Shown piece by piece: positions 18,512 through 25,883 of a stretch of DNA of 64,000 bases. Origin of the DNA: Alphaproteobacteria bacterium (GTDB lineage Bacteria; Pseudomonadota; Alphaproteobacteria; Micavibrionales; Micavibrionaceae); the NCBI GenBank assembly GCA_017999645.1, contig JAGNLJ010000010.1:1-64000 (forward strand). The letters run 5' to 3'. Position 1 is the first letter of the stretch. Every line of letters starts with the position of its first letter. Under the pieces are notes generated by a model. It did no database searches, was not told the origin of the DNA, and saw only the letters and a program-made list of their open reading frames with translations. Position numbers and translations under genes: made by a program.

Positions 18512-18715
18512 ATGGCCAAAAAAGGCGCAGCCGTAAAAGTCCGCTTAGAAAGCGAAGCCGGCACAGGATACCGTTACTACGCCAAGCGCAATGCGCGGGC
18601 CGAGTACAAACTTGAGATGAACAAATTCGACCCCTGGGCCGTCAATGAAGAGACCGGCAAAAAAGGTAAGCACGTTAAATTCGTCGAAAAGAAAATGCCG
18701 CCGTCCAAGAAGTAA
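18512..18715 (+). CDS. rpmG: 50S ribosomal protein L33
   Basis: 67 residues, about 12 more than the common 55-residue form because of extra residues near the C-terminus. The start MAKKGAAVKVRLESEAGTGY and the central YAKRNARAEYKLEMNKFDP match bL33. It has none of the zinc-binding Cys, so it is the C-minus paralogue type. A strong AAGGAG lies 8 bases before the ATG. It follows rnr, has its own promoter and is closed by a terminator. Confidence 0.95.
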   Translation: MAKKGAAVKVRLESEAGTGYRYYAKRNARAEYKLEMNKFDPWAVNEETGKKGKHVKFVEKKMPPSKK

Positions 18716-18737
18716 GGATAAGCAGGCTCCCAAACAA

Positions 18738-18763
18738 AAGCGCCCCACCGGGCGCTTTTTTTA
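18738..18763. terminator. Bidirectional intrinsic terminator between rpmG and pleD
   Basis: AAGCGCCC (18738-18745) pairs perfectly with GGGCGCTT (18750-18757) around a CACC loop. T runs follow on the plus strand and an A run precedes, giving a T-rich tail on the minus strand too. It serves the convergent rpmG and pleD genes. Confidence 0.9.
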
Positions 18764-20191
18764 TCAGCTGATGAATTGCCGCTGGGCTTCCTTGAATTCG
18801 TCGGGATTCAATTTACCCTTGCCCTCGAACACAACCGCGTTGCGCCCGCCCTTTTTCGCTTCGTAAAGGCATTTATCGGCACGCTCGAGCACTTCGTGTT
18901 TTGTATGCTGATTATGATCGATCAGCGAGGCACCGATAGACGTCGTTATGTTGATGCCTTCGGCATGTCCGGGAACAACGAAAGGAACATCTGAGATGGA
19001 AGCACGAAGACGTTCGCCAACCATCCATGCGCGCTGCTCGGACACGTCGGGGAGAATGACTGCGAACTCCTCGCCGCCGAGGCGCGCGACAAGGTCGAAA
19101 CTGCGGAGATTACCGAGAAGCCGCTGAGAGAAAATTTTCAGGACCTCGTCCCCGATATTGTGACCATATTTGTCGTTGACCTGCTTGAAATGGTCGATAT
19201 CGACCAGCAGAACGGCGAGCGATTTCTTGGATTCCTGGTTTTTCAGCAGTAACTTTTCAAGGTGGACTTCGAGATAGCGGCGGTTGTAAAGGCCTGTCAG
19301 GCTGTCGGTCAAGGCCATGGAGAGGCTGATTTCATATGTCGAGCGCAGGCGCTCCTGGAAACGCTTCCGCCTTACCTGCGTGCGCACCCGCGCCAGCAAT
19401 TCGTTCCGGTCGACGGGCCGGAGAATATAATCATGCGCGCCTATTTCAAGGCCATGCGCGATACGGGGCATATCTTCCTCGCCGCCGATCATGACAATGG
19501 GAATGGAACGCGTGCGCTCGTTGGATTTGAGATGCGAGCAGAGGCGCAGCCCGTCTTCGCCGGCAAGATTAAGGCTGACGATAAGGACATCAAATTCCTG
19601 CGTGGCGACGAGCTCCATGGTTTTGGCGCCATTCTCGGTGATCGTTACTACATCCTGGTCACGCTGGAGCGTTTCCTCGATCTTGCGCTGCTCGAAATTT
19701 TTATCCTCGACGACAAGCACGCGTGCACTGTCAGCCGATTCCATCATGACGTTGGATTGCTTTTCAACAACGCCAAGCTGGTTGGCCGTGTTTTCGCGGA
19801 CGCGCCATTCATCAAGTGCCATTTTAAGGCGCACCAGCGAGCGGACGCGGGCCATAAGCGCCGTGTCGTTGATCGGCTTACTCAGGAAATCATCAGCACC
19901 GGATTCAAGGCCGCGCACCTTGTCTTCCGCATCCGTCAGGGCCGTGACCATGACAACGGGAATATGCGCCAGCGCCGGGTTTTGCTTGATCCTGGTGCAG
20001 ACTTCGAACCCGTCCATGCCGGGCATCATCACATCGAGAAGAACGAGGTCTGGACTTTCAGCTGCGACCTTTTCCAGCGCTTCCTTACCGTTGGTCGCAG
20101 TCAAAACATCGTAATATTCGCTCGTCAGCTTGGCCTCGAGCAGCTTTACGTTGGGTAAAATATCGTCAACTACCAGCACGCGTGCCGACAT
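18764..20191 (-). CDS. pleD: Diguanylate cyclase response regulator PleD
   Basis: 475 residues with the PleD layout REC-REC-GGDEF. The first receiver has the phospho-acceptor Asp in LVLLDVMMPG. The second receiver (from about 155) has Val-Ser-Leu-Asn at the equivalent place and is a degenerate adaptor. The cyclase site reads GGEEF, and an inhibitory RxxD site (RSFD) lies five residues before it, so feedback inhibition by c-di-GMP is expected. It makes c-di-GMP from two GTP during cell-pole development in relatives. It lies 14 bases after divK, the conserved alphaproteobacterial arrangement. Confidence 0.95.
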   Translation of the reverse strand: MSARVLVVDDILPNVKLLEAKLTSEYYDVLTATNGKEALEKVAAESPDLVLLDVMMPGMDGFEVCTRIKQNPALAHIPVVMVTALTDAEDKVRGLESGADDFLSKPINDTALMARVRSLVRLKMALDEWRVRENTANQLGVVEKQSNVMMESADSARVLVVEDKNFEQRKIEETLQRDQDVVTITENGAKTMELVATQEFDVLIVSLNLAGEDGLRLCSHLKSNERTRSIPIVMIGGEEDMPRIAHGLEIGAHDYILRPVDRNELLARVRTQVRRKRFQERLRSTYEISLSMALTDSLTGLYNRRYLEVHLEKLLLKNQESKKSLAVLLVDIDHFKQVNDKYGHNIGDEVLKIFSQRLLGNLRSFDLVARLGGEEFAVILPDVSEQRAWMVGERLRASISDVPFVVPGHAEGINITTSIGASLIDHNQHTKHEVLERADKCLYEAKKGGRNAVVFEGKGKLNPDEFKEAQRQFIS

Positions 20192-20205
20192 TTATAATTC
20201 CGTCC

Positions 20206-20613
20206 TTAATTGGCGGGTTTCTTTAAATAGCTTTCGATGACTTCCAGGAATTTCGAAACAGAAATGGGCTTGGAGATATAATCCTCGCAGCCCCCTTCCC
20301 GGATTTTCTGCTCGTCGCCCTTCATGGCGAAGGCTGTGACGGCAATAACAGGTATATGACGCAATTCTTCATCGTTTTTAAGCCATTTGGTAACTTCCAG
20401 TCCCGAAACTTCGGGAAGCTGGATGTCCATGAGAATGAGATCGGGTTTGGACTGGCGAGCAAGATCGATAACCTGGGTGCCGTCGCGGGTTTCGACGGTT
20501 TTAATGCCGTGCGCTTCCAGAAGGTCATGGAAGAGTTTCATGTTGAGCTCGTTGTCTTCAACGATCAAAACCGTTTTTTCCACTGCACTGCTGTTACCCA
20601 AGCTATTACCCAA
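20206..20613 (-). CDS. divK: Single-domain response regulator DivK
   Basis: 135 residues, a receiver domain only. The core [36 protein letters not shown] and ISKPISV is nearly the DivK consensus. The phospho-acceptor Asp is in LMDIQ, with conserved Thr in [10 protein letters not shown] and Lys in SKP. The start is uncertain: TTG at 20613 has GGGGG upstream and adds a Gly/Asn/Ser stretch, while a GTG at 20583 would give the usual length of about 125. In relatives DivK controls the DivL-CckA-CtrA cell-cycle pathway and works with PleD, its neighbour here. Confidence 0.95.
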   Translation of the reverse strand: MGNSLGNSSAVEKTVLIVEDNELNMKLFHDLLEAHGIKTVETRDGTQVIDLARQSKPDLILMDIQLPEVSGLEVTKWLKNDEELRHIPVIAVTAFAMKGDEQKIREGGCEDYISKPISVSKFLEVIESYLKKPAN

Positions 20614-20690
20614 AATGCCCCCATCCGCAGAATCGGATTATTTTCCCAACATCTTCAATTATATAGGTTTTTGAGGAGGATGAGAACTGC

Positions 20691-21548
20691 TTATTCCCCG
20701 CCCTTTTGGGACGTATTCTCGCTGGAACAGGCGCTTTTGACAGGCTCCAGTGCCACCAACTTCTGGGTGATGGAGAAATCGTCGTATTCGATGAACATGT
20801 CGCTCACAACGCCATTGTCGTGGAGACTGATATCCATTTCGTAATCCGACGTAGGCGAGGAATCCTTGATCGGGAAGAAGGCCAGCCGCACAGCATGCAC
20901 GGGTGATTTCAACAGAGCGGCATCGATCTTTTGGGAGGGCTTAATATCCGGCACGGGCGGCGTTTTCCCTACAAAGGCATTGATTTCGACCGGGCCTTCA
21001 TCATCCGCGCCGTCAAAGACGGTGGCATTATAAAATTTCTTCCCTTCCTTGATCGATTTGAGCACGTTCATGGTGTGCATCATCGGGAAGACGCCGTTTT
21101 TCAGATCGAATTCCAATCCATCAGGTAAGGAATAAATTGCCTCGCCGGTGCCGTCGGCGGCGAGTGACGCGCGTCCACGGAATTCCTCAAACAGCTGGCC
21201 GTCCCGTTTTCTCTGCGAGGTGAAATCAAGGCTCTTGCCGTCGAAGGATTCAAAAGTCGAAAAATCGCTCGTGATGCGCATCGGCTCGCTGTCGGCGTAT
21301 TCGTACATCAGGTTGAAGCGGTGATTGGCGAGCCAGCCATCGCAGGAAGGTTGCCATTCATAGAGCATCTGGCCGCTGATATTAACGATTTGTGAGCCGC
21401 TTTTGATGCCCGTGAGCTTGATGTCGTACAGCGCTTTGTGCGCGGCGATGCCGGCATGTTTTTCGATGGCGGGTATAGCGACGGCGGGCGCTGCGTATGC
21501 AGGCACGGTCAGCAGGATGGACAGGAATAAGGGAAGAAAACGGCGCAT
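20691..21548 (-). CDS. eipB: EipB-like periplasmic envelope-integrity protein (DUF1849)
   Basis: 285 residues with a signal peptide (cleavage near residue 19, AYA). The body is beta-rich and follows the DUF1849/EipB pattern: HKALYDIKL, YEWQPSCDGW, STFESFDGKSLDF, FPMMHTMNVL and VFDGADD. C69 and C274, near the two ends, match the conserved disulfide known for Brucella EipB (Cys69-Cys278). EipB is a periplasmic spiral beta-barrel-like protein needed for envelope integrity. The assignment is by motif recall. It lies upstream of divK with a gap of 77 bases and may or may not share its transcript. Confidence 0.8.
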   Translation of the reverse strand: MRRFLPLFLSILLTVPAYAAPAVAIPAIEKHAGIAAHKALYDIKLTGIKSGSQIVNISGQMLYEWQPSCDGWLANHRFNLMYEYADSEPMRITSDFSTFESFDGKSLDFTSQRKRDGQLFEEFRGRASLAADGTGEAIYSLPDGLEFDLKNGVFPMMHTMNVLKSIKEGKKFYNATVFDGADDEGPVEINAFVGKTPPVPDIKPSQKIDAALLKSPVHAVRLAFFPIKDSSPTSDYEMDISLHDNGVVSDMFIEYDDFSITQKLVALEPVKSACSSENTSQKGGE

Positions 21549-21907
21549 GGGGCTCTTAATTTCTCAAGGACACGAACGTCATCATAGCCAAAACCTTAGC
21601 AGCGGCAAAGAGTTCCGGGCGATGCCCGGCAATTTCGGCTGACTGGAAACCCGTGCCGACCCGGATTTTATTAAATCTATGTTTTAAAAGGACAAAAACA
21701 AGGGCTGACTGGTACGGTTATTGCATTATGTAATATAGACTGAAGATTTTCAGCCGCCTGCCGCCACCCCTGACCCCAAGCCACAGGCAGGCGTTCACAC
21801 CCCCATGGCCCGGTTCGCGACCCCCCTCGCAGCCGGGTCATTCCTTTTGGTCCTGCGAGACTTAGGAGGATATTAATTTCTGCGTGGGAAAATTCTAAAA
21901 ACAACGG
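21549..21907. other. 359-base gap between eipB and the next gene
   Basis: No protein-coding frame with credible codon use was found. It holds the eipB promoter region on the right-to-left side, an AT-rich stretch with TAATATAGA at about 21731-21739, two strong hairpins at 21755-21837 and a strong AGGAGGA at 21864. See the separate ncRNA entry. Confidence 0.6.
21740..21900 (+). ncRNA. Possible structured leader or small RNA
   Basis: After a -10-like TAATATAGA, two consecutive hairpins appear. CGCCTGCC (21755-21762) pairs perfectly with GGCAGGCG (21786-21793) around a C-rich 23-base loop. CCCGG plus GCGA (21809-21820) pair with TCGC plus CCGGG (21827-21837) around six C. C-rich loops of this kind occur in alphaproteobacterial RNAs that bind Shine-Dalgarno sequences. 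It may be the 5' leader of the gene at 21917 or a separate small RNA. No known family (6S, SRP, RNase P, tmRNA) was recognised. Confidence 0.4.
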
Positions 21908-21916
21908 GTGTGCGTT

Positions 21917-22753
21917 ATGACCGATCCGGTCAAAGAAAAATTCATCGATGCAAGCGAAGGCGAACATGGCTGGCAAATCCGCTATGGTGCGGAGCCGGTT
22001 GATTTTCACCTGTTTAAAAAACTTGGAAGAAAAGATATTGATAAATCGATCGAGGCAAAAGGCGTGACTGCCGGACCCGGTGGCGTGTTCAACCATAATT
22101 ATATCGAAATTTTGAACCCCGCCGGTGAAGTGGTCAAACGTGTGCACGGCATCGGGCTGGAAGCTAAAGACGGCAAGCTGGAGATGACGGGCAGCGGACG
22201 GCTCGTGGGCCTCGTAGTGGATGGCAAATATACCACTTTTGAAAACGACGATCCGATCCAGCGCGACGATCCGCATGCGAAGAAACCACATAATTTACAG
22301 CATGCGGACGAAACACGCATGTTGCGCGGTGAATTTACCAAAACGGTTTTTAAGGGCAGCGAGCGCGAAGTGATGGAAATCTACGGCGCGATGATCCGCG
22401 GCTCGATCGAGATCAACAACAAAGATATACGTTTTGACCTTTTTGGCCTGAACAGCAACACATTCAATGCCGAGATGAAAGAAAAAGTGAACCAGATTGC
22501 AAAACTGATGGGCGTTGAAGTCGGAAGTCATGACGCGCCGGGCTGGGATGTCGGTTCCGACGACAAAAAGATCGACACTGCTGATGCATCACGTGTCAAG
22601 ACGTGGGGCTTGATGAGCGATCTGAGGGATTATATCGATGCACTGGAGCAAACATCTCACAAGCAATGGCTGGAACTGAACCAGGCAGCCAAAAACGGAA
22701 AAGATATCCTGGACGTTAATCTGCAGATCCCGGCCCCAACGCCCATTAAGTAA
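21917..22753 (+). CDS. Unknown cytoplasmic protein
   Basis: 278 residues from ATG 21917 (MTDPVKEKF); a GTG three codons earlier is possible. I do not recognise it. There is no signal peptide, no membrane helix and no Cys after the start region. The first 130 residues look beta-rich with many Gly, Lys and Asp (for example GKLEMTGSGRLVGLVVDGKY). The middle is mixed, and the last 60 residues are probably helical (SDLRDYIDALEQTSHKQW). The clear AGGAGGA at 21864 is too far (about 46 bases) to serve this start, so translation may depend on leader folding. It is followed by another unknown gene on the same strand that has its own promoter. Confidence 0.75.
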   Translation: MTDPVKEKFIDASEGEHGWQIRYGAEPVDFHLFKKLGRKDIDKSIEAKGVTAGPGGVFNHNYIEILNPAGEVVKRVHGIGLEAKDGKLEMTGSGRLVGLVVDGKYTTFENDDPIQRDDPHAKKPHNLQHADETRMLRGEFTKTVFKGSEREVMEIYGAMIRGSIEINNKDIRFDLFGLNSNTFNAEMKEKVNQIAKLMGVEVGSHDAPGWDVGSDDKKIDTADASRVKTWGLMSDLRDYIDALEQTSHKQWLELNQAAKNGKDILDVNLQIPAPTPIK

Positions 22754-22789
22754 CCATCTCCCTGAAAATGCTCCATTTTTTGGTACCCT

Positions 22790-22818
22790 TTGTAACGGGC
22801 GAAGGAAAGGCGTATAGT
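22790..22818 (+). promoter_or_regulatory. Promoter giving a leaderless transcript
   Basis: TTGTAA at 22790-22795, 17-base spacer, TATAGT at 22813-22818. The expected transcription start (about 22825) is only about 5 bases before the ATG at 22830, leaving no room for a ribosome-binding site. Confidence 0.55.
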
Positions 22819-22829
22819 GTGCCTACACC

Positions 22830-23831
22830 ATGTTAGAGATTGTTCCGCACGTTGCCGAACGTTCTTTTTCTTCTCCCCCGAGTACCAACAACGAGGCTAC
22901 GCCGGATTTTGTCTTTTACGACGATCTGCCGGATGATTTCAGCGATGCCGCTCATGTTGTTAACGCCCCGCATAAATTACCGAAAGCCGTTCAGGACTTC
23001 ATAAGACTCCAGAATGAAATTGCCTTCCGCGAAACGGGAGAAAATATCTCGATGGTTTCGCTGATGGCGCTTGAGGCTAATTATGCCCTCGATGGTGTAT
23101 CCCTCAAAAAACTGGCGAAGAAAAAGAAACCCGATTATTTAAAATTCCTGATGGAGCAGCTCGAGGAGCTGATGGAATCAATTCGGAAGACATACCAGCA
23201 AGCGTGGGATGTAAAAGTTTTCCATGCTGCCATCAGGAACGACATCAATGCCCATCTGGAGACGCTGAGCGACCGTGAAAGGGCGCGGATCATGCCCAAC
23301 GTGAAGAGATACAAAGAGGAAATGCGGCAAATCAGGCAGACGATTACGTCGCATAAGAAGGCGCTGACCTCTTCTCAGCCTCCGGACAGCGGGACAATCC
23401 GCGCGATACAGGAAGATTTAGACAATAAGACATCGAAACTTGAAAGTATTTACACACGCTTCCACAGACGGTTTTCTCAAATTAAAAACCGCAGAAAACA
23501 GGAAGCGATCATGGCGGGAAAAATAGCGCTGGCAGTCACGGACGTTCTTGCCGGAACCGGCGGCCTTCTCACAAAAGCAGCAACGTTAATGCCTGACTCT
23601 ATGCTGCTTCAGTTTTCTTCTGCTTCGGAAGGTCGAGGCGGATATGAAGGTCCTTCAGTTGCTCAGCCGTCGGCTCGGACGGCGCATTCATCATCGGGTC
23701 CTCATACTGACCATTCATCACAAATGCGTTCACCTCGCGCAGGTTCGGCTCATGCGCCAGGATCATCACAAGGCGGTCAATCCCAAACGCACAGCCCCCG
23801 TGAGGCGGAGCCCCGAAACGAAACGCATTAA
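22830..23831 (+). CDS. Unknown coiled-coil protein with C-terminus antisense to aspS
   Basis: 333 residues as read, ATG at 22830. Residues 1-60 are acidic and Pro/Ser-rich. About 60-255 is strongly helical and charged, with likely coiled-coil (LKFLMEQLEELMESIRKTYQ, ERARIMPNVKRYKEEMRQIR) and a hydrophobic segment near 230-250. From residue about 257 the frame runs into the 3' end of aspS on the opposite strand, and the sequence turns to low-complexity Ser/Gly/Pro/His/Arg. That 77-residue tail is probably a by-product of a lost stop codon. No family recognised; no signal peptide. The codons before the overlap look like real coding sequence. Confidence 0.7.
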   Translation: MLEIVPHVAERSFSSPPSTNNEATPDFVFYDDLPDDFSDAAHVVNAPHKLPKAVQDFIRLQNEIAFRETGENISMVSLMALEANYALDGVSLKKLAKKKKPDYLKFLMEQLEELMESIRKTYQQAWDVKVFHAAIRNDINAHLETLSDRERARIMPNVKRYKEEMRQIRQTITSHKKALTSSQPPDSGTIRAIQEDLDNKTSKLESIYTRFHRRFSQIKNRRKQEAIMAGKIALAVTDVLAGTGGLLTKAATLMPDSMLLQFSSASEGRGGYEGPSVAQPSARTAHSSSGPHTDHSSQMRSPRAGSAHAPGSSQGGQSQTHSPREAEPRNETH

Positions 23832-25401
23832 GCATGCCTGAGAATTTGCGCTCCAGCACATCCTTCGGGTAGCCTGCCAACGCGAAAGCTTTTTCCATGA
23901 TGTCGGGACGGTGGTTACGGATCGCGCCTGAGGAGATTTCAAAGCCGTTGCAGACGCAGTCATATTGATGCGCGAGGATTTGCAGCGGATCGGTTTTTTC
24001 CAGCGTTTCCAAACCACCCTGCGGCATCGAGAACGGGTTGTGTGAGAATTCAATTTTCTGGTGTTTTTCGTCGAATTCGTACATCGGGAAATCGACGATC
24101 CAGCAGAATTTGTAAACGCCTTTTTCGCGAAGACCGGCGTCATCGCAGATGCGGTCACGCGCCGCGCCGGCGAGTTTATTGGCTTCGGCCTCAGTATTGC
24201 AGACGAAGAACACAACGTCGCCGTTGGCAATGCCCGTGAGCTCGCGGAGTTTTTTCTGCGCTTCCGGTGCGACGAACTTGGCGATCGGGCCTTTGCCCTC
24301 TTCCGTTTCGAACGCGATATAACCAAGACCGGGCGCGCCTTCGCCCTGCGCCCAGCTGTTTAATTTATCGAAGAAGCTGCGCGGTTGCGAGGCAACCTTG
24401 GGCACGCGGATGGCGCGGACACAGCCGCCCTTAGCGATGAAACCTTTGAACGCATTGAATGTGACATCGGCGCGCGCGAAAACTTCCGTGACATCCGTAA
24501 TGACCAGCGGGTTGCGGAGGTCGGGTTTATCCGAACCGTATTTCAGCATGGCGTCTTTGTAGGTGAGCTTCGGCAGCCATTCGACCTTGTGTTTCGTGCC
24601 GGTCCAGTCGGCGAATTCCTCGAACAGGCCCTTGATGACGGGCGTCATGGTGTCATGGACCTCCTGCTCGGTCACGAATGACATTTCAACGTCGAGCTGA
24701 TAATGCTCGGCAAGCCTGTCGGCGCGGCCGTCTTCGTCGCGGAAGCATGGCGCGACCTGGAAGTAGCGGTCGAAACCGGCAACCATAAGGAGTTGTTTAA
24801 ATTGCTGCGGCGATTGCGGCAGAGCATAGAATTTTCCGGGGTGCAGGCGCGAGGGCACGAGATAGTCGCGTGCGCCTTCGGGCGAGCTGGCCGTGAGGTT
24901 CGGCGTCTGGAATTCCTGGAAGCCTGTTTCCCACATACGCTTGCGCAGTGAGAAAATCACGGCGTTACGCAGGCGGATGTTACGCTGCATTTTTTCGCGG
25001 CGGAGATCGAGATAGCGGTGGCGGAGGCGGACATCTTCGCCTGCCCCGTCGTCTTCGGCGATCTGGAACGGGATGACGGCGGCGGGCGATTGCAGCGTGG
25101 CTTCGTCGATGTAGAGCTCGATCTCGCCGGTCGGCATTTTGGCGTTCACAGTTTCGGGCGTACGCGCCTTAACCTTGCCGGTAACGGTGATAACCGATTC
25201 ATTGCGCCACTTTCCGGCGGCATCCAGCAGCGGGGAATCCTGATCAACGACGCATTGCGTGACGCCGTAAGTGTCGCGAAGGTCGATGAACAACACACCG
25301 CCGTGGTCGCGGATGCGGTGGATCCAGCCCGAGAGGCGGGCCTGCTGCCCGACGTGGGATTTACGGAGTTCGTTGCATTTATGTGTACGGTAGCTGTGCA
25401 T
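23599..25401 (-). CDS. aspS: Aspartyl-tRNA synthetase
   Basis: 600 residues from ATG 25401, where the conserved start MHSYRTHKCNELR begins; a GTG 12 codons upstream is less likely. It is a class II synthetase of bacterial type. It shows the OB-fold anticodon domain (LSGWIHRIRDHGGVLFIDLR), the catalytic core with FRDEDGRADR, the bacterial GAD insertion (about 290-410) and motif 3 (FGIDRLVM). Its length fits the non-discriminating form that also charges tRNA-Asn where asparaginyl-tRNA synthetase is absent, but this cannot be settled here. Its last 233 bases overlap the convergent unknown gene. Confidence 0.96.
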   Translation of the reverse strand: MHSYRTHKCNELRKSHVGQQARLSGWIHRIRDHGGVLFIDLRDTYGVTQCVVDQDSPLLDAAGKWRNESVITVTGKVKARTPETVNAKMPTGEIELYIDEATLQSPAAVIPFQIAEDDGAGEDVRLRHRYLDLRREKMQRNIRLRNAVIFSLRKRMWETGFQEFQTPNLTASSPEGARDYLVPSRLHPGKFYALPQSPQQFKQLLMVAGFDRYFQVAPCFRDEDGRADRLAEHYQLDVEMSFVTEQEVHDTMTPVIKGLFEEFADWTGTKHKVEWLPKLTYKDAMLKYGSDKPDLRNPLVITDVTEVFARADVTFNAFKGFIAKGGCVRAIRVPKVASQPRSFFDKLNSWAQGEGAPGLGYIAFETEEGKGPIAKFVAPEAQKKLRELTGIANGDVVFFVCNTEAEANKLAGAARDRICDDAGLREKGVYKFCWIVDFPMYEFDEKHQKIEFSHNPFSMPQGGLETLEKTDPLQILAHQYDCVCNGFEISSGAIRNHRPDIMEKAFALAGYPKDVLERKFSGMLNAFRFGAPPHGGCAFGIDRLVMILAHEPNLREVNAFVMNGQYEDPMMNAPSEPTAEQLKDLHIRLDLPKQKKTEAA

Positions 25402-25526
25402 GGGGTTGTTATAACGATGTAAGCTTTTGATTTCCACCTGTTTTTAGAGTTAACTACGGCGCTTTTGGGGGTGGGGGGCCCTGTTCCTTCCCCTATTTAT
25501 AAGCACGCGCATTGCCATCCAGAAAA

Positions 25527-25564
25527 CTGGATTGCTTCGCCTGACCCGCAGGCTCGCAATGACG
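25527..25564. repeat. REP-like hairpin (CTGGATTGCTTCG...GCAATGACG)
   Basis: ATTGC (25531-25535) pairs with GCAAT (25556-25560), and GCCTG (25539-25543) with CAGGC (25549-25553). The flanks CTGGATTGCTTCG and CTCGCAATGACG match a type of intergenic palindromic repeat seen widely in bacterial genomes, remembered rather than searched. Only this copy was noticed. Confidence 0.5.
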
Positions 25565-25600
25565 ATGAAAAATTCTACAACAGACGTTCAAAATGATAAA

Positions 25601-25615
25601 GGAATTAATTCCTAT
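25601..25615. repeat. Palindromic direct repeat, copy 1
   Basis: GGAATTAATTCCTAT, of which GGAATTAATTCC is a perfect 12-base palindrome. An identical 15-base copy is at 25834-25848. The pair brackets the 49-codon ORF. Confidence 0.6.
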
Positions 25616-25691
25616 GTATATTTGATGGGACGGAATCATAAATCAGGAACCATTCCCGCATGCATACGTTGATGCTTGATCGGGGTTCAGA

Positions 25692-25841
25692 ATGACTAAA
25701 TCCACATACAGGACTGAAATAGATGAGCTCGTGAACGGGCTTATCTCAAAAGGCGCTGACCGGGACCAAGTTATCAACGCCCTTACGGACTGCGCTCTCA
25801 GTTTTCTTCATAAAACTCCCGATAAAATTGACCGGAATTAA
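25692..25841 (+). CDS. Possible small protein, 49 residues
   Basis: ATG at 25692, TAA at 25839-25841. The product is charged and helical-looking (TEIDELVNGLISKGADRDQV, then NALTDCALSFLHK) with one Cys, no membrane helix and no signal peptide. GGGG lies about 10 bases upstream. Amino-acid use looks protein-like, but the ORF is short and unrecognised. Its stop lies inside the second copy of the duplicated palindrome. Confidence 0.45.
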   Translation: MTKSTYRTEIDELVNGLISKGADRDQVINALTDCALSFLHKTPDKIDRN

Positions 25842-25848
25842 TTCCTAT
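25834..25848. repeat. Palindromic direct repeat, copy 2
   Basis: Second GGAATTAATTCCTAT. It is followed by TATAAA and preceded by TTGACC (25828), about 36 bases before rnd. It could be an operator over an rnd promoter, although the -35/-10 spacing (about 14) is short. Confidence 0.5.
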
Positions 25849-25883
25849 ATAAAAACAGGCTAACCCCCTGTAAACCATGGGAC

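Larger units (their letters stand above)
25402..25691. other. Non-coding region between aspS and a 49-codon ORF
   Basis: 290 bases with no credible gene. It contains the aspS promoter side, a G-run near 25469-25480, a repeat-like hairpin at 25527-25564 and the first copy of a duplicated palindrome at 25601-25615. Most of the rest is AT-rich. Confidence 0.6.

Noticed and set aside
19262..20158. 298-codon plus-strand ORF
   Set aside because: Antisense to pleD, whose domains and motifs are intact.
21740..21900. 6S RNA, SRP RNA, tmRNA or RNase P RNA
   Set aside because: None of the conserved blocks I know for these RNAs was found, so only an unnamed candidate is reported.
21677..22291. 204-codon minus-strand ORF over the structured gap
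   Set aside because: Overlaps the unknown plus-strand gene and the hairpin region; no start signal or recognisable protein composition.
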